A stretch of DNA of 64,000 nt from Anisakis pegreffii (Eukaryota > Nematoda > Chromadorea > Rhabditida > Anisakidae): positions 1 through 64,000 of the forward strand of contig JAPYMA010003036.1 of NCBI GenBank assembly GCA_035041965.1, in the 5' to 3' direction. The translations under genes were made by a program, and so were the position numbers. The notes beneath the pieces were generated by a model. It had not been told where the DNA came from. It did not search any database and worked only from the letters and a program-made list of their open reading frames with translations. Position 1 is the stretch's first letter, and each line of letters begins with the position of its first letter. Shown piece by piece: positions 1 to 14,300 of this stretch.

Positions 1-270
1 GAGATAATGATGATTGTCATTAGCAGCAATCGTGTTCTGAAATATTCACGAGTAATAACACGCAGTAATAATCACATCAGTAATAACCGTGGCAGCTGTA
101 ATGACAACAATAACATTAGCGACAATAATGACTATATCAATAGCTCTATTGTTATCGAGATTTAACTAGGCTATGATTTGCCTTTTATGTAGATGCTGAT
201 AACAGCAATGGTGTTAGTTATAGTAATAGTAATAAGTCCAACAATAACAATAGTAATAACAACATTGGCG
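1..270. repeat. AAT/AAC-rich low-complexity tract
   Basis: The first 270 bases are dominated by irregular repeats of AATAA, AGTAAT and CAATAAC units, for example the stretch around 215-262. No fixed period is kept, so it is a degenerate trinucleotide-like tract rather than a clean microsatellite. It is interrupted by ordinary sequence around 160-200. Confidence 0.55.
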
Positions 271-2162
271 TGAAAAGAGTAGCCATAGATGAATGAGTGT
301 TCCTGGATTACAGCGCTTCGCGTGTCTCTTGCCGGATATGGTTTCATTTTGTCGATAATGATTGCATCCTTAATTTTCCGTCATTGTGGACTGCTTCGTT
401 TGTGAGCTCATTTTTCAATTTATAGGCAATTTATATGCTCATGAGTCCTCCTAAGTGTTTTTCTCGCGTTTGCAATGAGCATAATTTCTGCTGGTTTGCA
501 TCATTGAAATATAATAATGTCTCGTCGAAGGGGGCTTTGTAAACAACATTCTCCTATTTTGAAACAATCTCATGTGCAACATAATTAACTTGCAGATCAG
601 CTGCAGATAAGATTTTCAATTAAACCAGCCGATGACCACCACATAAATCTAATTTCATTACGATGTTGTTTTGAGCGCATTTGTTTACAATCGAAGCTCT
701 GTTTTGTGTCAACGACAATAGCATCCCATAAGATTGAATATGATGTTTAAGTCAGCCATGGCATTCATGCTCAGGTCGAGTGAATGATAACTCGCAAATT
801 TGGTATCAGTGAACTTTTGCGATTTCGGCGATAGGTACAGTATTCTGTCGCATACGTTGCACTTCTCTTACAGCGACAAATTACTCTTGCAATTGAATTA
901 CTTATTGAATTACTATTAATTACAAATTACTCATCGGTCGAAGTAAATGTTGTGAATTTTTTATTCTTATCTGGGAAAGCTGCAGACAGGGCCACAAAAT
1001 AGAGCTGCGTTGGTTGACCATTTTTCGAATTATTCTGACTTTGTAATTTCAATTTCAATTTTCTCTTCATACTTGCACAGTTTAATGTGCATGCAATTTC
1101 ATTCCCTAAAATAATCTATTAATGTCTGTGATGATGGGCACATGCCGGTATTTTCGATGAATTGTCAACAACGTACGTCGACTCCCAAAAGCATGAACGC
1201 TTTTCCACATCGATGAGTTAGTCGATGTTCGTAGGAATGCAGCGGAAAAATGTTCAGACGATATATTGCAAGCATTGTGCAATTGAACAAGCCAATTAAC
1301 AGACGGAATGAATTCATTATAACATTGTTTCGTCGTGCTAAATAGAATTGAGAAGTTGGTTTGCTGTTCATAATTGATTTTGCTCAAATTCAAAATCTAA
1401 TCAAAACGTGAACTACAAAGAAATGAGCATTCTCTTTACTGGCGATCACTTTTTCATCGTTCCTCAAAGGAACAAGTCTTTTTAGTGAAAATGAATGAAT
1501 ACGCAAACGGGTCCAGAGCAATTTTGGGTTAGCATTCATTTCCAAATAATTGCATTGCTGCATGAATCAAAAGATGGTAGCAAACCTCACTGGATCACAA
1601 AAACACTGCTGTTGTGTTCACGACGCCGATGCCGATAACACTGTAGCGCTGTGGTTAGTCAAAGTCAATATCATTTTGTCTGCTAAATGAGAGTAGTTGT
1701 ACTTGTATTCAAGAACTTATTTCCTTTGTATGATCAGCCGCCGTAGATAAATGAAAAAAAATTTTGCATAACATAGAGTGATCAATGCTGGAAACTTGAA
1801 CATTTGTTGAGTGCACTTCCCCACAATGTCAGTCATATTCCTCAGTCAGCGAATATATGTGCCTCATTGTCAGTTAACCAATGTGAAAACTCAGAAAACT
1901 TCACCCGAGAAAGCAATGCTTTTATTAATAGTGAGAATTTTTCTGCTGCGCATTTTAAACGCACTGTAGTCTGCAGTGATCATTGCATAGTGTAAAGCAG
2001 AGAACTGATGTTGCTCATCTGAATACGAGTAAATTGTTTCGTTTCTCAAGAACACTAGGGAACCGGCTATATTGAGGGCATCGATGGAATTTCGTTTGCG
2101 ACCAGAATGAGTTAGTCGAGAGCAAAGTGGCGGAATTTTAGAGTTAATAGGGCACTTTTTTA

Positions 2163-2335
2163 CTTTGGGGGAGGGGGGGTTGCACGCAAGCAAGCTCGCG
2201 CATGCCACGGCTACTGCGCATGGCCTCAGCCTAAGGTGACCTCAGCTTCATCTAAGCGTAGCCTCAGACCGCTCGATGCTACAGCAGAGGCTAGCAAGCG
2301 AACTCAGACTTAGGCTTAGGCTGAGACTACGATAG
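2163..2335. repeat. GC-rich island with TTAGGC units and an 11-bp inverted repeat
   Basis: A G-run starts at about 2167. It is followed by about 150 bases much richer in G+C than the surroundings. Two perfect tandem TTAGGC hexamers lie at 2310-2321, and the reverse complement GCCTAA lies at 2229-2234. The 11-mer at 2225-2235 (CTCAGCCTAAG) is the exact reverse complement of 2315-2325, so the island could fold with a loop of about 79 bases. TTAGGC is the telomere repeat of many nematodes. Two units are too few to be a telomere, so the island is at most a tiny interstitial relic. Confidence 0.6.
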
Positions 2336-5300
2336 GAGAGAAATGAAATCTGAAAGCATCAATTTTTCAAAATTCACACGTTTATAATTAGTGGTGTTCG
2401 GAAAGTAACAAAATGGTAGAAACAAAATCAGTGAAGATATCACTAGTGATATCAGCGATAAATCACCAAATTTGTGGTTACTCCGAATTGTTGTTTCTGA
2501 TTGTGTGAAACACTTTATTCATGAATGTTTCAGTGATTTTCCTCAGAACGTGGTAGCAATGTTTTGGAATCCTTTCATTTATGCATACGAAAAATCGGCA
2601 CATCAGAAAATTAACGACAACCAAACACAACAACCAACAACTGTTCAGTGAATTCACATTGTCGTTTATGCAGCAACATGCTCATTGGACTTGATGCGAT
2701 TTCTCCTTCCTATAATGCGATTTCATTGTCAAATTTCTGTTCAATCAGCTCAGCTGCATCTTAGACAACGTTCCGCCTTCTACTTCTTATTAAACTTGTC
2801 ATTTCTTCCTTGCTATCAGCGATATTTCCGCATTGATATAGTCCCTAGAGCACGTTTGTACGACGATCAAATCGTTTTCTTCTACGTATCGTTTGCAGCT
2901 GATGAGCCGGCGTGATCGTTTAGAGTTATTGGGATTTTGAGTTGTCGTTGTTTTTTTGAGTTATTTTGAGTTGTTAAGGGATTTGTTAAACATGAGGTAT
3001 CAAATTACTGCTAATATCTGCTGCTGATGCAGAGGATTTTTGAGTACTTGCGTTTTCCAGGAAATTTTTGTCTCACTCATTGACTGCTTTGTACTGCAAT
3101 TCCGAGTGTGCTGTGTCGTGAGGGCTTATGATTTGGTGCAATTCGGTTACTAGTAAGATCCTTGTGATACGTACAGTCGCACAGGCGAAAGTGCCTTTAG
3201 AGTGAGTGCCTTTAGCTTCATTCAAATGGTTTTTTTCATAATTGTCCGTAACGTTTAGTTCCAAAAAAAAGAGATAGCTTGCAGGTCGATGATAGGAAAT
3301 GAAATCCACATCATCAAATTCCCAGTGGATTAGATGGCAACATTTATTAACTCTGCATTCCATTCCCGACGGAGTGTGCCTTCTAATCGCAATTAAAATC
3401 GTTTTGCATTGAAATTTGAGCCATTTCGAAGTTTTTTTCAAGCTCTCTTGCAACTTTATATAATCGGTCTGAGAGTATCATCCTGGCAGGGTTTCCCTAT
3501 TCTGCTGTGGAATATACGCTGAACTGATTGTCGCGACGAACCTGTCGTCACAATCTGCAGAACAACCCCTGCCCGAGGCGATCTCTGTAACCTTTATAAT
3601 ACGCCGGTTTTAGGCTCATGGACGGGAGCAATCTTCGTTGCTGAGAAAATCATGAATTCTTTGCTGAAATTATGGGGTTTTGATGAACATTAGCTGCTTT
3701 TCTCAGCAAAACTTCAAGTGATTGGTGGTGTTTCGTTGGATGAAACATTAATATCGTTTCAAAATCACACTCGAGACCGCAGATTTCTTCAGAGCATTCG
3801 TTGCCATTTGCCAGTATGAAATTCCTGTTCGAATTTCGTACTTCTATTAAGTGTCACATTTTAGTTCTCATCTAATTGTTTAGATCGATTTTTTTTTTCA
3901 TTGAATTGCGCGTTTAAAAGCTAGCTTCACTCCATGCATCGATTATGATCGACAAATCTTTTGTTCTGACACCTACTGATGGAGAATAGTGTGTTTTTTT
4001 AAAATGAATAAGCAATGATGTATGGTGAATTCTATTCAAGAAAAATGTTTCAAGAAAAAAATGTTTCGACAACCTAGATTGTAAGCTTTTCTTGAAGACG
4101 CGTGTACTGACATCTCATTCATTGTAGTGTGACAATGTCTCGCGAACACAAAACCATTATGTTTGCAGCGGCTACCACTTCGTTCATTCACGGCTATCAC
4201 TCATGTCGGATGATTTGCTTAGGCAGAGCCACTAATTATTGTTGACTATAACAATTTTGGAGGATGAAAGCTGCTGATTGTGAGAGCGTTTGGCTGAATG
4301 AATGGTCCAATCGACAGCTGCTTTCAAGAGTAGTTATTTGGGGTTTTTATCGGTAATCGCAGCCATCGTCAACCTTAATGTTGAGTGTTTACGTAGCTCG
4401 CAAGAGTGTTGACAACAAGAATGTTTATGAGCACTGTTGTTTGCGAGCGGAAACAATAAAACAACTATCGTTCGGTTGCTTTCAAGCAAGCGCTGATCTC
4501 TTTCACGAGTTGTGATCACATTCAAGAATGAGATGATTAATTTTGTGTTTTCTTTAGCAGTTGACTGGTGTTTGATTGAAGCAGTCAACATTGTATTAAG
4601 ACGAGTGTCATTCTTTCCCACTACTTCAGCTGTATACTTCATTCTAGAATTCAATAATCTGCATTTATAAATGCAATAGCAGTATTCTGGTCAGTACATG
4701 CAGCATCATTTTCCGTTCTTGTTGCACTTCTATCATTTGCTCAATTTCACCAATCAGCCATATTCCTGGAATGGACAACTCATAGGTGCTCGTGAATTTC
4801 GAGATGAATGCGAATTAATAAGTTGATCACTGGTGCCTTTTAGAAGGCGATTTCTTTTTCCCATTGAGCGTTGAATGAGTCAAGGATAACACAATGCTAT
4901 GCCGATGTCTTAGTTGTAAGTAACTTCGTTTAGAGATAGCCAAATGAAAATGAACCAAATTATGAATTTCGTCAATAAGTTAAATGGAATGGTGGCAAAT
5001 GGAATGATGAGACATGAATGTATCGCTCAGAGTGTCAGCAAGCAGAGCCCTAAATTCATATGATTTAGCGCTAATCGAGCGATTGTTATGTGCTGAATTT
5101 CTTCGGGATAGTAAATGGTGGATTGCAGTTTATTGTTGTTGTTGTTGTTGTGATGTTAGAGCATCGAGAGTCTGGTTTGAAGACGCCAAAAGATGTGTTC
5201 AATTAAGGAAACACTTTCAGAAAGCGGAATGAATCACAATGATGCAAGTGATCACTCTGAAAACAAATTTATTGCCGTCCAATGAACGTTTACGATTAAC

Positions 5301-8300
5301 TGTTTATTTGAGTGGCGTGTTGGCACATTTTGAATGGTACGTTGAAGTATCTTGAATGGTGCGTTGGACGTTGCTGGATCACGGCTTCAAGGGCTATTTT
5401 GCTGGGCACTTCATTCGAACACATCAAGCTAGAGTGAAGTTTGATGTGTTGGAATAAAGATACATAAGTTGAGATACATAAGTGCACTTGGTCGATTTCT
5501 TTAGGGGTTTTGGGATAAAGGAGGAATGCTCGAAAACAATTGATGATTTGACATCTTCACTTGATTTGATCTCTTCATCAGCAAGCTTCCTTCTCATCTC
5601 AGAATTATGATCTCAGCCACAAATTTTCATTCACTAAACATTCAACGTAGTAAAATCTGTGAAGCAGTCGTATTCAGGAAATCCCGATTGGGTACTTCAA
5701 AAACAGTGTATTATTCCGATTAGCTTCATCATTTGAACGTTAGTGAGTACGCTGAGAGCTCATAAAAAAATTTTTAATGAGCTCATCGCGCTTGCAGTTA
5801 TCAACCGACAAACACTTTATGCTCTCGGCAGGTTGTGAGAGCGATGAAGTGCGATTGCGGCCTTTCCTCGTCGTCATCATACGATGTTACAATTTTTCTG
5901 CTTAACAATGTAATTTAATTACATTTCATTTTTCACTTGAATAGCTTCGAAACTGAAAAATGCGTACTCCATTCGCGTTCCCTTCTTAGCAGCAGCATAA
6001 ACGAGTGGATTTTCGTGAGCAATTTTCTATTCAGTGATGTGGTCATCAATGGAACCGGTGGGGTAGATTTAGAAACGAATATCTCATGTCTGTCGTCTTC
6101 TGTTCAGTCGTCTTACTGGCCGCACATGCCGCATCCAGTGATTCACTTCTTTGGAGGATGGTCATGTTTCAAGCAGTTTTTGAGTGAAATCCGATGCGTA
6201 ACGATTGCCGATATTGGCTGGTTCATTTTCGAATGATTCTAGCAAAATGATACGTCTAACCAACGAAATTCGATAACCTTAATTCACTGCAAGGAGGCAC
6301 TGCTCAAGATTTCAATCATGATAAGTCGATTCGTTCAGTGAAAAAAAAAACGCTTTTTTTCATGTCAAAATTTTCACTATTCATCCTCGTGTTTCAAAGT
6401 CGATTGTCGATGTGCTGAAATGTTTCTCCACAGAACACCGTAAGTGAATCAATCACCCCTCATCCCGCTAAATTGCTAAATTTCTTAGCGGTTGTTGTCA
6501 GCATCATAATTCCTCTTATCCTCACTGGGAATGTTCACATTAGCAGCTATATATGGTAGCAAAACAATGTGTTGAGGAGAAGCGAAACGAATCCTTCAAC
6601 GTCACGTAGCTATCTAGCAGCACCATGACCAAATGACGGATTTGCCGCGTTGATGATGATTTGAATCGTTCGAGCGGAAGTGGGTTGCTTTTAGATTGAG
6701 TTCGTACCTAGGACCTCTCATAAACAAACTGGAATTTAAAAAAAAAAACAAATTGGTGCATCGGCAAAGCACGTCACATTTCGTCACTGTTTACCTCATA
6801 GATGTTTGAAGATAATAGCGATTCAATCGTCCTTATGCTCAAAACCTTATTTTAACAAGCTCACAGCTACTACTATAGTTGTGAAGTTTACCTTACTGGA
6901 ACGGCACAATTTGTAGAACTCTCGATCAATGCTATCCCAAAGTGCGACTCGTTCAATGGGCAACTGATTACTGATTGCTCTAATCGAATGATTCAGATAC
7001 GTTTGAAAGGGATCAGATCAAAATACTTGATAACTTTCTCTAATATCCGAGTTGATGCTTGATGCACTGACTAAAAAAAAATGCACATTCCAAGAGATTG
7101 AAGAGCCATTCTGTTCCGATTCAGAATGCAGGAAAACTGAGTCGCCTACGTAACAAAAGAATGATAATCCTGTGTGCACATACGATAATCTTCAAGATAT
7201 GCTCTCTCTTTCGATGATTTTCATTTGTTTAGATGGCTTTTTCAATATTCTTTTTTTTTCCTTCAACACTGAAGTAAACACACACGAATGATAAAGTAGT
7301 GCTGTTCTTCGCTAGAAGCTGCGTCGCTGCGTTCGATTAACTCACTGCAGAGGAATGCGAACACACTTATCTTCAGTTCAGATCGTTTTTAACCATACGT
7401 CTTCAGTTCACTCTGTACAATTACCACCTTGGGATCAGATGGCTTGTCAGTAAGATAATCAGCATTTCAACGTCATTATAACAGTAAAGAAAGTTGATGC
7501 GCACGTTAGATCAACAACTGTTTTAATCATGATTTCTCATGCTTTGAAGCTACACTCCCCTCCGACGGTTTGTCAGGTCACCAATCCCCCAGTAGAATAA
7601 TTTGCTGAATCTCGCATAATGCCAAAAGCAAGTCGAGAACTGGTCAAGTAATAATGTGAAGTAATATGTGAAGTAGTAAATTCTATGGAATGCAATGAGT
7701 ATTTTTTTAAGTTTATGGATCGTTTACAGAAGGAATATGAAACTCAGCAATTAACGATGGAAAGTAATGAAAAAGCATTCGCCGACTATGAGAAAACGAA
7801 ATTTATGAATAAGCTCGTTCATTCATGTAAATGCAAGAATTAAAAAACATTCGAGAACTTATCTTCGAAGTGAGCGCAAGGCAATCGTTCCATCAAAATG
7901 ATAATTAAGTACTCATCAGTAAGTAGTTAAGTACTAAGTTACTACTCAACAGTCAATGGATACAAACCTGAAAGACTGTGGGTTTTGAGATAAGTGCGCG
8001 AAGTCAGCCATTTTTTCGTGCCAATCAACTTCTATAATCAGTCCTCATGCAAACATCATGAGAACATCAGTGCAGACTTATGAACGATGCACTTTCAAGC
8101 GTTTCTGTCAATTATATCATGCGATATGCTGTCATTATTGCGGAAGAAGTATTAGATCGGTTGAAAATAACGATAATCCCAGAGCACAACAAGCAGAGCA
8201 TGTTACATGTTCGTCACAAACCAGACGTATCCGTCACAATTGAGCAGTCATTCACAAAATTCAGTCATTCAATCACAAAATTTCATTCACGAATCAAAAA

Positions 8301-11300
8301 TTTCATGAAGTGCAGAAACTGAGAAGCTCACTAGATCATATCGCTTCAAGCGAATAATGACATCTGATGAATTTAGAAATACTCGCTCTTGCTGTGCTAA
8401 ACCAATGATGTTTTCTGCCCCACCAAAGAACTGATTTAATCGCTTACGAGAGACGATGTCAGCCAATATATTATAAAAATCACGAAGTACTTGTGATTAA
8501 TGCAAACCGACTTTTGTTCAGGCCTAGGCAAGCTAAAGATAGTTACTGTCAGGAAATAGAAGAGATGAAACAGTATTGCAATGAGCGAACAGAGTTTAAA
8601 TACTTTACCGTAAGGTAAAGTAACATCATCACGATAGTGTTTCACCACTAAGCAACAACTACACGGAATATTAGTTTGCTGACCCCCCCCCTCTCTTCAG
8701 CTCTTACCTGACTCACCGAAATTCTCCCAGGAGGAACTAAACATCATGTGCTTTCTGTAGATTTACCGTCAACTTTTTATGTTGAACTTACTCGAAACCC
8801 CGGATAAAACAACCTGACAGGAATTACTGCGTTCTGTTTGTACTCGTTTCATTAGTATGCCAACTGGAAACGTTCAGCAAATTTCTGAAGTTATTTCTAA
8901 ACTGGAAGTACTCAAAGCGTGTACATTCAATTATGTCCACAATTCGTTCACTTCACATACTCTTTGCGTCAACCATCGGTTAGCCTACACTCATATCTGG
9001 AGACTGTTCACTTCACATACGCTCAGAACACCTCATAGGAGCAGTCGTCAACAGTCGTAAGAAGATTCTTCGTTGCAATGATTAGTTGCTTTATGATCAG
9101 CGTGCCTAACTGAGATAAGAATCTGGCTGTTGCAGATGTGCTTTTCAGATTTTTTTGTGTTGATTTGCATGATGTGTAGAAAATCATTCAGTCGTGTGAT
9201 CAGCATAAGAAATGAACGAAATCATCGAATTATGCTTTCGAGAACTTCATTGCTAATGATTTTGCTATGTGAAAACGCTGATAAAAAGTTTTGTTTCCTC
9301 CAAAATGCTTATTGAATCGTCCGTTCTAGTCATCACTCCATTCAGAGAAATGTTTCGATGAGGTAATTGAATAAAACTGAACTTTTTTCGCAACCACTTA
9401 GCTCATCATTTGGAAGGCTTGGCTGAGTGATAATAGGTGTTAACGTCACCTTACGAAGGCACTCCATAGCCAGTGGAGGTGAAGATCGACTGAAGTAGAC
9501 TAAATCGTTTGTGCGCCTAAAGCCATCGACTTTTGACTGTGGTTAGTAGGATACAGTAGAGAACGTGACTGACCACCCGAACGCAGTTGGACGCAAATGG
9601 GCCAGATTCAACTGCTTGTTAAAGCAGGAATGCCAACGAATGCGTTGTCCTGTCACCGGAAAATTCGCCGACCGATTCGATAATCAATTTTAGCCGACTG
9701 ATTTTTTTTTGCGTTGCTGTTTGAAAATTAGTTCGTCTCTTCAAAATGCGTATTCATACTTGATAAAAGCGCATTGTTATGAATTGTAATGCGCATATAT
9801 GATCAGTTTTGCATGAATAACGAAGCCGAAGCAGTTAAAGGATAAAACCTACTGGGTTGGCAACCTGTTTATTGTTGGCCTTGTTTAAAATTCATTGCTT
9901 TCGTTCTTTTTCCAATCGTCCAGTTTTTTTTCGTTGGCAAAATTGTTCGATTTCCTTCTGGTTATTAGAACGACTGATTTGCGATGAACTTCTGCAATGT
10001 GTGCAGTAATTTGAAGCGCTCCTCCGTATATCAGATCATGAAAATAAATCAGTTTCCAGCGCATTTTCCATAGATTCTCTTTCGGTTAAGGAAAATGCCA
10101 TCAATTTGTATTCGCCGTTCGCCATAGGAAAAAAAACACGAGCAATCAAACCATTTTTAGTGTTGAGTGCGTTTCGTTGTTAAAGATTGATCGTCTTTAC
10201 TCATTGCATTGCGCCAAGCACAAAATTGCAGCTTTTGGAGACGGCATATGTGAGATTGAACGTGAGATCATCTCAATGTTGACTCTTTCCACTACACTTC
10301 GCTTGTTTCTTGTGACATCTCAGTACTTTGTCGACAAAAAATGAAAGCATTGTTCATTGAATTCTGAATGGTTGATGACAGAGGACTGCCGATGTCGATG
10401 CATGAGTATATGCGTTGTACTTTTCAATGATGTGCTCTTTCTGACAGAGTGCGATTTTCTATGTTCGTGTTCGAACCTCATATCAGATCATTAGTATCTG
10501 TGCGAGAATTCACTGAATTTTCCGAGAAATTGAGGCATTTCGATGAAGATTTTTTCCCGAAGGCGTCACTCAGTGATGAATACATGGGCTTACTAATCCA
10601 TAGCAAAAGAATTTTCCATTTTCTCTTGAGACATTTCTTAAAATCTTGAAATATCTTGTTGATTGGAGACTCAAAGAATCATCATATTTTCTGGCTCAAA
10701 GAATCAAAATTGGCCAGCTTTCTGTGTTCAACAGCATTTATTCTAATTTAAGTTAAAAGTGCAATTCGTTTCGTCTTCCTTTATTGATTCATGGAAAATT
10801 TAATCTGTGAACAACTGACGATTAATGTGTCATTTCGAATTGCAATTTGTACATGCAATTGAAGTGCTCCCGGTGATCATGATTGGTCCGAATGATTAGT
10901 TTACAATGGCTTATGCTATGATGATGCGCTCTCACCATGTTCGCATGGAATGACCCAAGATTGCAGCGAAGGATTTATAGATTGGTTCGAATCACTCATT
11001 CAGGTGCCTCATTAATGCGTCCCTTGAAGCATGCACATTATTGGACTGCTGAAATTGTCTCTATCCAAAACGTAAACTTGTTTTGAAACTTTCCTAAGAA
11101 TTGTGCTGATCATGTTGTGGTAACGTTAGTCTATCATGTAGATCAGTGGCCGTCATCACTTAATGATATCATTTTTTCGGTGAAAGTCAACGCACTCTCA
11201 CTGTTCCAAAGTAATTTTCTCAGACAACGTCATCACATTTCACCCTGCATCAGACCAGACCAAAAGTGCAACTAATTTAATTGCAATCACGAAATTAATC

Positions 11301-14300
11301 CCACGAATCTGTAGCATTCACGATAAGCTGCTCACCCTTTTGCATTGTAGTCTTCTTATTTTTAGTGAAGCTGTTTTTTCGATTCATCGATGCGCATTTG
11401 TCAATATCAAATTGCGCTAATTGAATGCTCCAGAGATATTGTGCACTCCTTATCCACCATCACTGTTTTGCATTTCTTGCAGCAGCACATTTTGTTCGGC
11501 TCAACGAAGTTATCCTCATGAGTAACCAGTAATTATTGAAATATCGCATTCTAAAATTCAAGTGAGCAATGACAGCTTGAACATGTATTAATGACACTCA
11601 AAGACACTACTTAAGGGCAGGTGTTTACTGATTGTTGACGGAAAAACAGGACTTCCGGAAAATTAGATGGATGGTCATGGAAACTGAATCTCTTCCAGAA
11701 ATGACCTTAAAATGTCCATTTCTCAGTCACATTTTCAAGAAGTTCATGTGCCGGGCAATGCAGCTGTTCTGTGAAGAATGTGTGGAAGTATTTTTCATTT
11801 AACATTTTGCGATTTCAGCTCAAAACGATCACTTGATGAATAATTTGCAATATTTCGTCTCAGTGAAGACGCAGGATATTTCATAAAACCCCACAGCGTG
11901 GAGTTTCGTGTGGAATCTACAGCATCGTTAAATAAAGGGGAACTCTGACGCAGTTTGAATGCAGCTGCTTTCCTTTGCATTGAGAGATTGCGCACTCCAA
12001 AGAGAGAATTTGATTAACTGATTCAGCATGAAACAACGTTCATTTGTAATCATTATTGGTACGCTCCACCGACTATCGCCATGAATGACCACTAATGAGC
12101 ACAAGGTGATGCATGAATATAATGCGCAGCAAAGTGAAAATTTCTAAATTTTTCATCAAATATTCATTGAAAATTTTTTCGCTACGCTTAGGACTATTAC
12201 CTCCCTAACTTATGTCCTTTCATGCATCATCAGTGCGCACAAAAAGCAACAAGATGAGGAAATTGAAGCATTTAAATTTACGACTCACCAAAACAATGCA
12301 GTTAACAACATTTCAAAGCATTACTGAACTTGCGATCAAAGAATGACCTTCAGCTGATGTTAAATCGATGAACATTTATCCCATCATAATCTTTAGAAAT
12401 TCCGAATTGTTCCGGTACATTTCGAACGAGTGCAAAATATAGCGACTCGTCCATCCAAATTATGTCATTTCGGTCGAATTATGCGCGTCATTCAGTTCTG
12501 TGGAATTCAGAGCACAGTCCCACTGGAATATCAGTTCGAAAACCAACATATGATTTGGAAAAAACTACCCTTAGGCATCCTTCTTCGGCATGAATGAGAT
12601 CATGTGTAAACATTCCATTGGATGATATCAACTTAGGAATTCAAAATAATCATCATTGGGCTTATCGAAATTAAAATCATCATCATTAATATCGTAATCG
12701 TTATCGGATTATTTCAGTGAAATGAGGAGTGTTTTTGAGTGTAGGACAGACGGCCACGATATTCATCAGCTGGCGGTGATGTATTGCGCAATGCTTCATT
12801 AGTTTATTTATTAACCAACACCGCCCATCGTCTAAGACTGTTGCATTTCCTCGCATTGAAGCTCATTAATTTCATGAGCACTCCAGTAACTCTGTGAATG
12901 GCCCCAGAGACTATTTTGTGCATTATATCCAAACTGCTTCATGCAAACGGATTGCATTTCAATCATATCTAGTGCATGTTGCCTTTTAAAACGTGCTTCT
13001 CTCGTAGCAGTTAGTTCTGAAAAATCGAAAGCGTAGTACCTGCATCACTCAAGGGAATCTAAGTTGATACTTGTCAAATTATATAGCATGATGTTTATCC
13101 AGAAATAGGAGGAGATCAATCATGTCATAGGTAAAGGTCATTTAGTTTGTTTTATCTCGTCTTTACATCATCTTTCATGGTGCTGCTTGGTCTGTCATTC
13201 ATTTGATGCCATCTGGGAACTGGTGTGAATTTTTTTCAATAAATTGCTACGCTATAAATGTTAAATTTATGCATGGTTTCTAATCGATTTCACGTTTTAT
13301 CGAAGAAATTTTTAGCTAGGACAGTGTAAAGATAGCTCTGACTACATTCTTATAGAAGAGATTAGGAAAAAAGGAGACTTCTCGGGACATTGAATTGCTT
13401 CAGAAAAAAAGCACTAAAAATGTTTGTTGTACTTTTTTAATGGATATTGAAACGCATGACATTGGTGTAAATACCGATGAGCAGTGTCAACAACATGTTT
13501 CTGAACGCATTTCTCTTTCAGCTGTCAAAGTGATTACGCTCAGAGCTGCAGCAGCTGTACTATTAAGTTCTACAGATGGAATGAATTGTAGGCGTGAATT
13601 CAGTGCACATATTCTCAACGATAGGTGATAATGAGAAAAATTGATTTCAAACTGTGGCCGCTGATGCATGATTCGTCAAAGATGAGAAGCTGTGTACTTT
13701 TTGCAGAGTGTACTTGAGGCTAATATTCTTAGATCTCAAGATGACATCATGAGCAAAGATAGATACTCAACTTGTCATTCAACCGAAAACATATCAAACT
13801 GCTTATAAGTCATCGATCATTTTCTAAGCCTTTCATCTGTCTATATTAAAGCGTCTTACATGGTTGAGTAGTTTTTAAGCTTTCATGTTTCGTTTGCATG
13901 GTTTGCGATCCGCCGCTGAGTTGTGGGTGATTCCGCTTGTGAGCTCTCCCAATCCTCGATAGTTTTTCCCAACTGCAATACTTAGGAACGAACTTGTGCT
14001 TAGAAAATGAACATTCTGAATGTTTCTTATTGTATAAACTTTCCAAAGCAACTTCTAATCTCATCTTCAGTGCAGCATTACTTATAATCGAGTTTAACAT
14101 AATGTAAGCTGTTACAATATGTAATCTCCATTTCGGTTTATTATTTCTTTCGTTTAATGTAAACAGATGACAATCATTTGGCTGATGAGAGCAGTATCTT
14201 CATAGACTGCTTTTTTTCTCCTTGTTTCGCTTACCGTTTCATGAAATATTAGCGAAAGGCAAGTACATTTAAAAAAAACTAGAAGATCGCATCAAACCCA

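Noticed and set aside
2310..2321. Telomere or chromosome end
   Set aside because: Only two TTAGGC units, flanked on both sides by ordinary sequence.
10983..11000. tRNA T-arm-like GGTTCGAATC motif
   Set aside because: No matching acceptor stem, D-arm or anticodon arm at the right spacing on either strand.
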